Assembly: GCF_035325925.1 (NCBI RefSeq)
Contig: NZ_DAOKZA010000013.1
Span: 1-64,000, forward strand
Reading direction: 5' to 3'
Origin: Calidifontimicrobium sp035325925
GTDB taxonomy: Bacteria > Pseudomonadota > Gammaproteobacteria > Burkholderiales > Burkholderiaceae_C
DNA: 64,000 nt
In this document: piece by piece, positions 9,399 to 17,044 of the stretch
Layout: the number at the start of each line of letters is the position of its first letter
Numbering within the stretch: position 1 is the stretch's first letter
Notes under the pieces: model-generated
Told to the model about the DNA's origin: nothing
Seen by the model: the letters and a program-made list of their open reading frames with translations, nothing else
Database searches by the model: none
Program-made: the position numbers and the translations under genes

Positions 9399-10424
9399 AT
9401 GATCATCGACTGCCACGGCCACTACACGACGGCACCGAAGGCGCTGGAGCACTGGCGCCACCGGCAGATCGCCGGCATCCAGGACCCGGCGCTGATGCCG
9501 AAGGCGAGCGAGCTGCGCATCTCCGACGACGAGCTGCGCGAGTCGATCGAGACGAACCAGCTGAAGCTGATGAAGCAGCGCGGCAGCGACCTGACGATCT
9601 TCAGCCCGCGCGCGAGCTTCATGGCGCACCACATCGGCGACTTCGAGGTCTCGTCGACCTGGGCCGCGATCTGCAACGAGCTGTGCTTCCGCGTCTCGAC
9701 GCTGTTCCCCGACCACTTCATCGGCTGCGCGATGCTGCCGCAGTCGCCCGGCGTCGACCCGGCGACCTGCATCCCGGAGCTCGAGAAGTGCGTCAGGGAC
9801 TACGGCTTCGTCGCGATCAACCTGAACCCCGACCCCTCGGGCGGGCACTGGACCAGCCCGCCGCTGACCGACCGCCACTGGTACCCGATCTACGAGAAGC
9901 TGGTCGAGTACGACATCCCGGCGATGGTGCACGTCAGCACCAGCTGCAACGCCTGCTTCCACACCACCGGCGCGCACTACATCAACGCCGACACGACGGC
10001 GGTGATGCAGCTGATCCAGGGCGAGCTGTTCAAGGACTTCCCGACGCTGCGCTTCGTGATTCCGCACGGCGGCGGCGCCGCACCGTACCACTGGGGCCGC
10101 TACCGCGGCCTCGCGCAGGAGCTGAAGAAGCCGCTGCTCAAGGACCACCTGCTGAACAACGTGTTCTTCGACACCTGCGTCTACCACCAGCCGGGCGTCG
10201 ACCTGCTGACGAAGGTGATCCCGATCGACAACATCCTGTTCGCCAGCGAGATGATCGGCGCGGTGCGCGGCGTCGACCCCGAGACCGGGCACCACTTCGA
10301 CGACACGAGGCGCTACATCGAGGCCGCCGCGATCGACCCCGAGGCGCGCCACAAGATCTACGAAGGCAACGCGCGGCGCGTCTACCCGCGGCTCGACGCC
10401 GCGCTGAAGGCCAGGGGCCTGTGA
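9399..10424 (+). CDS. ligJ: 4-oxalomesaconate hydratase (LigJ type)
   Basis: Adds water to the oxalomesaconate isomer to give 4-carboxy-4-hydroxy-2-oxoadipate in the protocatechuate 4,5-cleavage pathway. The 341-residue protein has the amidohydrolase-2 fold with the N-terminal metal motif MIIDCHGHYTT (His6, His8), MVHVSTSCNACFHTTG in the middle, IPHGGGAAPYHWGRYRG and LFASEMIGAV late. Length and motifs match LigJ/PmdE rather than a decarboxylase. A good ribosome site (AAGGAG) lies before the ATG at 9399. It is followed closely by the aldolase gene for the next step. Confidence 0.9.
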   Translation: MIIDCHGHYTTAPKALEHWRHRQIAGIQDPALMPKASELRISDDELRESIETNQLKLMKQRGSDLTIFSPRASFMAHHIGDFEVSSTWAAICNELCFRVSTLFPDHFIGCAMLPQSPGVDPATCIPELEKCVRDYGFVAINLNPDPSGGHWTSPPLTDRHWYPIYEKLVEYDIPAMVHVSTSCNACFHTTGAHYINADTTAVMQLIQGELFKDFPTLRFVIPHGGGAAPYHWGRYRGLAQELKKPLLKDHLLNNVFFDTCVYHQPGVDLLTKVIPIDNILFASEMIGAVRGVDPETGHHFDDTRRYIEAAAIDPEARHKIYEGNARRVYPRLDAALKARGL

Positions 10425-10452
10425 CGCACCGGTGGCCACCAGGAGCACGACC

Positions 10453-11136
10453 ATGTACCAGCTCGGCATCGTCAAGCGCAACATCAACCGCGCCGACCCC
10501 GCCGCCGTCGAGGCTCTGTCGGGCTTCGGCGTGGCCACCGTGCACGAAGCCATGGGCCGCGTCGGCCTGATGCAGCCGACCATGCGCCCGATCTACGGCG
10601 GCGCGCACCTGTGCGGCACGGCCGTCACGGTGCTGCTGCATCCGGGCGACAACTGGATGATGCACGTCGCCGCCGAGCAGATCCGCCCGGGCGACGTCGT
10701 CGTCGCCGCGGTCACCGCCGAGTGCACCGACGGTTTTTTCGGCGACCTGCTGGCCACGTCGTTCCGCGCACGCGGCGCCAAGGGCCTGGTCATCGACGCC
10801 GGCGTGCGCGACGTGAAGGACCTCACCACGATGCAGTTCCCGGTGTGGAGCAAGGCGATCAGCGCGAAGGGCACGATCAAGGCCACGCTCGGCTCGGTCA
10901 ACGTGCCCGTCGTCTGTGCCGGCGCCCTGGTCAACCCGGGCGACGTCGTGCTCGCCGACGACGACGGCGTCGTCGTCGTGCCGGCGGCGATGGCGGCGCA
11001 GGCCGCCGAGGCCGCGGCGAGGCGCGAGGCCAACGAAGCCGAGAAGCGCGAGAAGCTGGCCTCGGGCGTGCTCGGGCTGGACATGTACGCCATGCGACCG
11101 GCGCTGGAGAAGGCCGGGCTCAAGTACGTCGACTGA
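10453..11136 (+). CDS. ligK: 4-carboxy-4-hydroxy-2-oxoadipate aldolase (LigK type)
   Basis: Cleaves 4-carboxy-4-hydroxy-2-oxoadipate to pyruvate and oxaloacetate, the last step of the 4,5-cleavage route. The 227-residue protein belongs to the RraA-like/HMG-CHA aldolase family, with the metal and substrate site GDLLATSFRARG and VIDAGVRD (Arg119, Asp120). The C-terminal helix seen in class II aldolases is present. The ATG at 10453 has an AGGAG site eight bases upstream; an in-frame ATG at 10432 overlaps the region after ligJ and lacks one. Its stop overlaps the start of the next gene by one base (TGATG). Confidence 0.92.
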   Translation: MYQLGIVKRNINRADPAAVEALSGFGVATVHEAMGRVGLMQPTMRPIYGGAHLCGTAVTVLLHPGDNWMMHVAAEQIRPGDVVVAAVTAECTDGFFGDLLATSFRARGAKGLVIDAGVRDVKDLTTMQFPVWSKAISAKGTIKATLGSVNVPVVCAGALVNPGDVVLADDDGVVVVPAAMAAQAAEAAARREANEAEKREKLASGVLGLDMYAMRPALEKAGLKYVD

Positions 11137-12062
11137 TGGACAACAACCCGAGACATTGGCGCGTCGGCCTCGTCGGCTACGGCGAGGTCGGGCGCATCGT
11201 TGCCGAAGACCTGCGCGCCCTCGGCGTCGACGTCGCGGCGTACGACGTCAAGCTCGACGACGCGCGCGGTGCGCCGCTGCGCACCCACGCGGGCGAACAC
11301 GGCGTGGCGCTCGCGGCGTCGCACGCGGCGCTGGCCGCGCAGTGCGACCTCGTGATCTCGGCGGTCACCGCCAGCCAGGCGGTGGCCGTCGCGCGGGCGT
11401 GCGCTGCGGCGCTGCGCCCGGGCGTGTTCGTGCTCGACGTGAACTCGGCGTCGCCCGGGGCGAAGATCGAGGCCGCGCGTGCGGTCGACGCCGCGGGCGG
11501 CCGCTACGTCGAAGGCGCGGTGATGACCTCGGTGCCGCCTTACCGCACGAAGGTGCCGACGCTGCTCGGCGGGCCGAGCGCCGCGGCGCTGGCGCCGGCG
11601 CTCGTGGCGCTCGGCTTCGCGGGTGCGAAGGTCGGCAGCGAGCGACTCGGCGTCGCGTCGGCGACCAAGATGTGCCGCAGCGTGATGATCAAGGGCCTCG
11701 AGGCGATGGTCATCGAAAGTTTCACCGCGGCGCGCCACCACGGCGTCGAAGACGCGGTGATCACGTCGCTGCGGGAGACCTTTCCGGGCATCGACTGGGA
11801 GAAGCAGGCCGCCTACTTCTTCCAGCGCGTCGTCGAACACGGGCGCCGCCGCGCCGAGGAGATGCGCGAAGTCGCGCAGACGGTGCGCGAGGCCGGGCTC
11901 GAGCCGTGGTCGGCCGCCGGCACCGCCGAGCGCCAGGCCTGGGTCGCCGACGGCGCCGACGCCGGCTGGTTCGGCGCGCGCGGCACGCCGGGTTTCGCGC
12001 GCAGTGCCGACTGGCGCACGGAAGCCGACCGCATCCTCGCCCATCTCAAGCAACAGGATTGA
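11136..12062 (+). CDS. DUF1932-type NAD(P)-dependent oxidoreductase in the lig cluster
   Basis: A 308-residue protein with an N-terminal Rossmann fold (VGLVGYGEVGRIVAEDL) and an all-helical second half of the DUF1932 type, distantly related to 6-phosphogluconate and 3-hydroxyisobutyrate dehydrogenases. Visible motifs are DVNSASPGAK for the substrate-side loop and SATKMCRSVMIKGLEA, where the lysine would be the catalytic candidate of the family. The ATG overlaps the ligK stop, so it is part of the same translational unit and lies 4 bp before ligI. The canonical 4,5-cleavage pathway has no step for it because LigC does the only oxidation. It may reduce or oxidise a side product or a related aromatic's ring-cleavage product. 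Confidence 0.8.
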   Translation: MDNNPRHWRVGLVGYGEVGRIVAEDLRALGVDVAAYDVKLDDARGAPLRTHAGEHGVALAASHAALAAQCDLVISAVTASQAVAVARACAAALRPGVFVLDVNSASPGAKIEAARAVDAAGGRYVEGAVMTSVPPYRTKVPTLLGGPSAAALAPALVALGFAGAKVGSERLGVASATKMCRSVMIKGLEAMVIESFTAARHHGVEDAVITSLRETFPGIDWEKQAAYFFQRVVEHGRRRAEEMREVAQTVREAGLEPWSAAGTAERQAWVADGADAGWFGARGTPGFARSADWRTEADRILAHLKQQD

Positions 12063-12066
12063 AACG

Positions 12067-12999
12067 ATGAGCAAGCCCACGACGGGCCCGTTCGAGAAGA
12101 CCGCCGGCTGGCTCGACTGGTTCGACGGGCCCAGCCGGCCGCGCTTCGTGCTGCCGCCGGGCAGCGTCGACGCGCACTGCCACGTGTTCGGTCCCGGCGC
12201 CGAGTTCCCGTACGCGCCCGAGCGCAAGTACACACCCTGCGACGCGGGCAAGGCGCAGCTGTTCGCGCTGCGCGACCACCTGGGCTTCGCGCGCAACGTG
12301 ATCGTGCAGGCCACCTGCCACGGCGCCGACAACCGCGCGCTGGTCGACGCCTGCCTGGCGTCGAACGGCAAGGCACGCGGCGTGGCCACGGTGCGCCGCA
12401 GCGTCAGCGACGACGAACTGCGTCTCCTGCACGCGGCCGGCGTGCGCGGCGTGCGCTTCAACTTCGTCAGGCGGCTCGTGGACTTCACGCCGAAGGACGA
12501 ACTCATGGAGATCGCCACGCGCATCCAGCCCCTGGGCTGGCACGTGGTGATCTACTTCGAGGCGCCCGACCTGCCCGAGCTGTGGGACTTCTTCTCGGCG
12601 CTGCCCACCACGGTGGTGGTCGACCACATGGGCCGCCCCGACGTGACCCGCCCGGTCGACGGCCCCGAGTTCGCTCTGTTCCTGAGGTTCATGCGCGAGC
12701 ACCCGAACGTCTGGAGCAAGGTCAGCTGCCCCGAGCGGCTGAGCGTCTCGGGCCCGCCGGCGCTGCGCGGCGAGCGCTCGGCCTACGTGGACGTCGTGCC
12801 GTTCGCCCGCCGCGTCGTCGAGACCTTCCCCGACCGCGTGCTGTGGGGCACCGACTGGCCGCACCCGAACCTGAAGGGCCACATGCCCGACGACGGGCTG
12901 CTGGTCGACTTCATCCCGCACATCGCGCCGACGCCGGCACTGCAGCGCAAGCTGCTCGTCGACAACCCGATGCGCCTGTACTGGCCGGAGGAACTGTGA
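12067..12999 (+). CDS. ligI: 2-pyrone-4,6-dicarboxylate hydrolase (LigI)
   Basis: Opens the lactone 2-pyrone-4,6-dicarboxylate to 4-oxalomesaconate. The 310-residue amidohydrolase has VDAHCHVFGPG near residue 40, a VRGVRFNFVRR segment, VVDHMGRPD, and the catalytic Asp region LWGTDWPHPN near the end. These match LigI of the metal-independent amidohydrolase branch. The ATG at 12067 was chosen because conserved sequence begins shortly after it and the upstream in-frame ATG at 12004 lies inside the previous gene. Confidence 0.93.
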   Translation: MSKPTTGPFEKTAGWLDWFDGPSRPRFVLPPGSVDAHCHVFGPGAEFPYAPERKYTPCDAGKAQLFALRDHLGFARNVIVQATCHGADNRALVDACLASNGKARGVATVRRSVSDDELRLLHAAGVRGVRFNFVRRLVDFTPKDELMEIATRIQPLGWHVVIYFEAPDLPELWDFFSALPTTVVVDHMGRPDVTRPVDGPEFALFLRFMREHPNVWSKVSCPERLSVSGPPALRGERSAYVDVVPFARRVVETFPDRVLWGTDWPHPNLKGHMPDDGLLVDFIPHIAPTPALQRKLLVDNPMRLYWPEEL

Positions 13000-13001
13000 G
13001 C

Positions 13002-13079
13002 CCCCAGGCTTGTCGCTTCGCACCTTCGCCACCCCCCGGGGGGGCTCGCGCCGCCCTGGGGCGGCCCGGCGGCGGCGCG
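13002..13079. repeat. GC-palindromic intergenic element between ligI and ligA
   Basis: The 93-bp gap between ligI and ligA contains CCCCCC followed directly by GGGGGGG (13032-13044) and the inverted repeat GCCGCCC/GGGCGGC (13050-13065). The block reads CTTCGCCACCCCCCGG in part. From memory, similar GC palindromes recur between genes in Burkholderiales. I did not find another clear copy in this window, so repeat status is not proven here. Confidence 0.4.
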
Positions 13080-13092
13080 TCACGGAGGATTC

Positions 13093-13536
13093 ATGCCGCT
13101 CGATAAACCGTACCTCGACGTGCCCGGCACGACGATCTTCGACGCCGACCAGTCCCGCAAGGGCTACTGGCTGAACCAGTTCTGCATGAGCCTGATGCAG
13201 GCCGCCAACCGCGAGCGTTACCTGGCCGACCGCCGCGCCTACCTCGACGAGTGGCCGATGAGCGAGGCGCAGAAGCAGGCGGTGCTCGACGGCGACCTGA
13301 ACCGCTGCATCGCGCTCGGCGGCAACATCTACTTCCTGGCCAAGATCGGCGCGACGCACGGCAAGAGCTTCCAGCAGATGGCCGGCAGCATGACCGGCAT
13401 GACCGAGGCCGAGTACCGCGACATGATGATCGCCGGCGGCCGCTCGCCCGAGGGCAACCGCTTCGTCGGCGAGCAAGGCAGCGCGCAGCCGCAGCGCCAG
13501 CCGCAGGGTCACGGCTCGGGCCGGCTGTTCGACTGA
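13093..13536 (+). CDS. ligA: Protocatechuate 4,5-dioxygenase alpha subunit (LigA)
   Basis: The small subunit caps the active site of the LigB catalytic subunit. The 147-residue protein carries the LigA domain: YLDVPGTTIFDADQSRKGYW at the start, ALGGNIYFLAKIG in the middle and SMTGMTEAEYRDMMIAGGRS near the end. A glutamine-rich tail (QGSAQPQRQPQGHG) extends beyond the usual domain. An AGGA ribosome site lies before the ATG at 13093. ligB follows 30 bp later. Confidence 0.95.
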   Translation: MPLDKPYLDVPGTTIFDADQSRKGYWLNQFCMSLMQAANRERYLADRRAYLDEWPMSEAQKQAVLDGDLNRCIALGGNIYFLAKIGATHGKSFQQMAGSMTGMTEAEYRDMMIAGGRSPEGNRFVGEQGSAQPQRQPQGHGSGRLFD

Positions 13537-13566
13537 CGCGGCCTGCCGCACGAGACAAGGAGTCCC

Positions 13567-14436
13567 ATGGCCCGCATCACCGCCTCCGTCTACACCTCGC
13601 ACGTGCCGGCCATCGGCGCGGCGCTCGACCACGGCAAGACCGGCGAACCGTACTGGCAGAAGGTCTTCGCCGGCTACGACTTCTCGAAGCAGTGGATGCA
13701 GGCACACCGCCCCGACGTCGTGTTCCTCGTCTACAACGACCACGCCACCGCGTTCAGCCTCGAGATCATCCCCACCTTCGCGATCGGCACGGCGGCCGAG
13801 TTCCAGCCCGCCGACGAAGGCTACGGCGCGCGCCCGGTGCCGAAGGTGATCGGTCACCCGGAACTGGCGTCGCACATCGCACAGAGCGTGATCCAGGACG
13901 ACTTCGACCTGACCATCGTCAACCGCATGGATGTCGACCACGGGCTGACGGTGCCGCTGAGCCTGATGTGCGGCGCGCTCGACCCGAAGACGCAGGCCTG
14001 GCCGTTCCGGGTGATCCCGTTCGCGGTCAACGTCGTGCAGTACCCGGTGCCGTCGGGGCGGCGCTGCTTCGCGCTCGGGCAGGCGATCCGCAAGGCCGTC
14101 GAGTCGTTCGACGAACCGCTGAACGTGCAGGTCTGGGGCACCGGCGGCATGAGCCACCAGCTGCAGGGCCCGCGCGCCGGGCTGATCAACGCCGAGTGGG
14201 ACAACCGCTTCCTCGACCGGCTCATCGACGACCCGGCGGGGCTGGCGCAGGTGCCGCACATCGACTACGTGCGCGAGGCCGGCAGCGAGGGCATAGAGCT
14301 GGTGATGTGGCTCATCGCACGCGGCGCGATGGCCGATGTCGCCGGCGGCGCGGAACCGAAGGTCGCGCACCGCTTCTATCACGTGCCGGCGTCGAACACG
14401 GCCGTGGGACACCTCATCCTGGAGAACCCGACATGA
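13567..14436 (+). CDS. ligB: Protocatechuate 4,5-dioxygenase beta subunit (LigB)
   Basis: Catalytic subunit of the class III extradiol dioxygenase that cleaves protocatechuate between C4 and C5 using Fe(II). The 289-residue sequence shows the expected ligands: His12 in TSHVPAIGAAL, His59 in YNDHATAF, Glu244 in EGIELVMW, and the catalytic base region GGMSHQLQGP (His197). The ATG at 13567 follows a CAAGGAG site. Its stop overlaps the ligC start as ATGA. Confidence 0.95.
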   Translation: MARITASVYTSHVPAIGAALDHGKTGEPYWQKVFAGYDFSKQWMQAHRPDVVFLVYNDHATAFSLEIIPTFAIGTAAEFQPADEGYGARPVPKVIGHPELASHIAQSVIQDDFDLTIVNRMDVDHGLTVPLSLMCGALDPKTQAWPFRVIPFAVNVVQYPVPSGRRCFALGQAIRKAVESFDEPLNVQVWGTGGMSHQLQGPRAGLINAEWDNRFLDRLIDDPAGLAQVPHIDYVREAGSEGIELVMWLIARGAMADVAGGAEPKVAHRFYHVPASNTAVGHLILENPT

Positions 14437-15386
14437 CCATCCAAGTCGCACTGGCCGGCGCCGGCGCGTTCGGCATCAAGCACCTCGACGGCATCCGCAA
14501 CATTCCCGACGTCAAGGTCGTCTCGGTGGTCGGACGCGAGCTGGCCAAGACGCAGGAAGTCGCCGACAAGTACGGCATCGCGCATGTCGCGACCGACCTC
14601 GCCGACAGCCTGAAGATCAAGGCAGTCGACGCCGTCATCCTGTGCACGCCGACGCAGATGCACGCGTCGCAGGCGCTGGCCTGCCTGGACGCCGGCAAGC
14701 ACGTGCAGGTCGAGATCCCGCTGTGCGACCGGCTCGCCGACGGCGAAGCCGTCGTGCGGCGCCAGCGCGACACCGGGCTGGTCGCGATGTGCGGGCACAC
14801 GCGGCGCTTCAACCCCAGCCACCAGTGGGTGCGCCGCCGCATCGTCGCCGGCGCGTTCCACATCCAGCAGATGGACGTGCAGACCTACTTCTTCCGGCGC
14901 ACGAACATGAACGCGCTCGGCCAGCCGCGCAGCTGGACCGACCACCTGCTGTGGCACCATGCCGCGCACACGGTCGACCTGTTTGCCTGGCAGGCGCAAA
15001 GCCCGATCGTGCAGGCCAACGCGCTGCAGGGGCCGATCCACCCGGTGCTGGGCATCGCGATGGATATGTCGATCCAGCTCAAGGCGGCCAGCGGCGCCAT
15101 CTGTACGCTGTCGCTGTCGTTCAACAACGACGGCCCGCTGGGCACCTTCTTCCGCTACATCGGCGACACCGGCACCTACATCGCGCGTTATGACGACCTG
15201 TTCACCGGCAAGGACGAGAAGATCGACGTCTCGGGCGTCGACGTGTCGATGAACGGCATCGAGCTGCAGGACCGCGAGTTCTTCGCCGCGATCCGCGAGG
15301 GTCGCGAGCCCAACGCCAGCGTCGCCCAGGTGCTGCCGTGTTACCAGGTGCTGCACCGCCTCGAGCAGCAGCTGGCCGCCGGCTGA
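14433..15386 (+). CDS. ligC: 4-carboxy-2-hydroxymuconate-6-semialdehyde dehydrogenase (LigC)
   Basis: Oxidises the hemiacetal form of the ring-cleavage product to 2-pyrone-4,6-dicarboxylate using NAD(P). The 317-residue Gfo/Idh/MocA-type oxidoreductase has the Rossmann start VALAGAGAFGIKHLDGI, the EIPLCDRL segment where this family places its EKP-like motif, GHTRRFNPSHQWVR and HHAAHTVDLF. Length and the LigA-LigB-LigC order are diagnostic. The start overlaps ligB by four bases. Confidence 0.94.
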   Translation: MTIQVALAGAGAFGIKHLDGIRNIPDVKVVSVVGRELAKTQEVADKYGIAHVATDLADSLKIKAVDAVILCTPTQMHASQALACLDAGKHVQVEIPLCDRLADGEAVVRRQRDTGLVAMCGHTRRFNPSHQWVRRRIVAGAFHIQQMDVQTYFFRRTNMNALGQPRSWTDHLLWHHAAHTVDLFAWQAQSPIVQANALQGPIHPVLGIAMDMSIQLKAASGAICTLSLSFNNDGPLGTFFRYIGDTGTYIARYDDLFTGKDEKIDVSGVDVSMNGIELQDREFFAAIREGREPNASVAQVLPCYQVLHRLEQQLAAG

Positions 15387-15435
15387 GCCCCGCGTTCCCC
15401 GCCGTACCCACCACCCACCCCCAGGAGACAGCACG

Positions 15436-16473
15436 ATGAAGATCACCCGCAAGGCATTCCTCGGCACGCTCGGCGCCGCCGCGACGTTGGCGCTGGCCCC
15501 GTCGGCGTTCGCGCAGACGATCACGCTGCGGTTCCACCAGTTCCTGCCGCCGCAGGCGCCGATCCCGTCGAAGGCCATCGCGCCATGGGCCGAGAAGATC
15601 GAGAAGGACAGCGGCGGGCGCATCAAGGTGCAGCAGTTCCCCAGCATGCAGCTCGGCGGCCGCCCGCCCGAGCTGTTCGACCAGGCCAAGGACGGCGTCG
15701 TCGACATCATCTGGACCGTGCTCGGCTACACGCCCGGGCGTTTCCCGAAGTCCGAGGTGTTCGAGCTGCCGTTCATGACCGGGTCGGCCGAGGCGTCGTC
15801 GCGCGCGTTCCAGGCCTACGTCGAGAAGCACGCGATGGACGAGTTCAAGGACGTCAAGTTGATCGCGGTGCACACCCACGGCCCGGGCCTGTTCCACAGC
15901 AAGGACCCGATCAACAAGCTCGAGGACCTGAAGGGCATGAAGGTGCGCGGCGGCTCGCGCATCATCAACATCATGCTCGAGCAGCTCGGCGCCACCCCGG
16001 TGGGCCTGCCGGTGCCGCAGGTCGGCGAGGCGCTGTCCAAGGGCGTGATCTCGTCGACGACGATCCCGTGGGAGGTCGTGCCGGCGCTGAAGGTGCACCA
16101 GATCGTCAAGAACCACACCGGTTTCAGCGGCGACAAGGGCCTGTACACGCAGACCTTCGGCGTGGTGATGAACAAGGCCAAGTACGACGCGCTGCCTCCC
16201 GACCTGAAGAAGGTCATCGACGACAACAGCGGTGCGGCCACCGCGGCGCTGTTCGGCAGCGCGATGGACGAGGGCGACAAGGGCGGCGTCGCGCTGGCGC
16301 AGCAGGCGGGCAACAAGATCGTCATGCTCGATGCCGCCGAGACGGCGCGCTGGCAGCGGGCCGCCGCCGGCGTGCGCGACGCCTGGTTCAAGGAGGTCTC
16401 CGCCAAGGGCATCGACGGCCCGAAGCTGCTGGCCGACGCCGAGGCGCTGATCGCGCAGCACGCGAAGAAGTGA
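15436..16473 (+). CDS. TRAP transporter solute-binding protein (DctP family)
   Basis: A periplasmic binding protein that delivers an organic acid to the TRAP permease encoded next. The 345-residue precursor has a signal peptide (MKITRKAFLGTLGAAATLAL followed by APSAFAQ, with cleavage after AFA or AQ). The family's arginine-containing ligand site is in GMKVRGGSRIINIMLEQLGA, followed by VGLPVPQVGEALSKGVISS. An AGGAGA site precedes the ATG at 15436, 49 bp after ligC. Its position between two protocatechuate-type dioxygenase sets suggests an aromatic acid or dicarboxylate ligand; this is inference. Confidence 0.92.
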   Translation: MKITRKAFLGTLGAAATLALAPSAFAQTITLRFHQFLPPQAPIPSKAIAPWAEKIEKDSGGRIKVQQFPSMQLGGRPPELFDQAKDGVVDIIWTVLGYTPGRFPKSEVFELPFMTGSAEASSRAFQAYVEKHAMDEFKDVKLIAVHTHGPGLFHSKDPINKLEDLKGMKVRGGSRIINIMLEQLGATPVGLPVPQVGEALSKGVISSTTIPWEVVPALKVHQIVKNHTGFSGDKGLYTQTFGVVMNKAKYDALPPDLKKVIDDNSGAATAALFGSAMDEGDKGGVALAQQAGNKIVMLDAAETARWQRAAAGVRDAWFKEVSAKGIDGPKLLADAEALIAQHAKK

Positions 16474-16496
16474 CGCGGGCCCGACCCACCCTGACC

Positions 16497-16521
16497 GGGG
16501 CGGCCGCGAGGCCGCCCCTTT
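16497..16521 (+). terminator. Terminator-like hairpin between the binding-protein gene and the permease genes
   Basis: GGGGCGGCC (16497-16505) and GGCCGCCCC (16510-16518) form a perfect 9-bp stem with a GCGA tetraloop, followed by TTT. It lies between dctP and dctQ, with the dctQ ATG only four bases later. It probably acts as a partial terminator or RNA stabiliser that gives more binding protein than permease. Confidence 0.6.
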
Positions 16522-16525
16522 CGAC

Positions 16526-17044
16526 ATGAGCCGACTCATCTACGACCTGAGCCGGGTGCTGACCTGGTTCGGCGGCGCGGTGCTGACGCTGATCGCCCTG
16601 CTCAGCGTCACCAGCATCGCCGGCCGCGCGCTGAGCGGCTTCGGCCTCGGACCGGTGCCGGGCGACTTCGAACTCGTCGAGGCCGGCACCGCGCTGGCCG
16701 TGTTCTGCTTCCTGCCTTGGGCCCACCTGAAGCGCGGGCACGCGTCGGTGGACCTGCTGTGGCCGTACTTCCCGGCGCCGATGAAACGCGCGCTGGAGAT
16801 CCTGTCCGACACGCTGATGCTGGTCTGCTGGCTGCTGCTGGTGTGGCGCATGGGCGTGAGCATGATGGACTACCGCGCCAACGCCGAGGTCACGTTCATC
16901 CTGCAGATGCCCGTGTGGTGGGGCTACGCGGCGTCGTTCCCGTTCGCCGTCGTCGGCTGCATCGTCTACCTGCTGCGCCTGGCCGAGGACGTCGGCCTCG
17001 CGACCGCGCCGATGGACCTGGGCGCGGGCGGGGGGCAGCACTGA
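16526..17044 (+). CDS. TRAP transporter small permease (DctQ family)
   Basis: A 172-residue membrane protein with four predicted transmembrane segments, at about residues 13-34, 52-66, 92-112 and 127-150. This is the standard topology of the small TRAP subunit. The family signature region is FCFLPWAHLKRGHASVDL. It is translated immediately before the large subunit, with stop and start overlapping as TGATG. It partners the binding protein at 15436 and the large permease at 17044. Confidence 0.9.
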   Translation: MSRLIYDLSRVLTWFGGAVLTLIALLSVTSIAGRALSGFGLGPVPGDFELVEAGTALAVFCFLPWAHLKRGHASVDLLWPYFPAPMKRALEILSDTLMLVCWLLLVWRMGVSMMDYRANAEVTFILQMPVWWGYAASFPFAVVGCIVYLLRLAEDVGLATAPMDLGAGGGQH

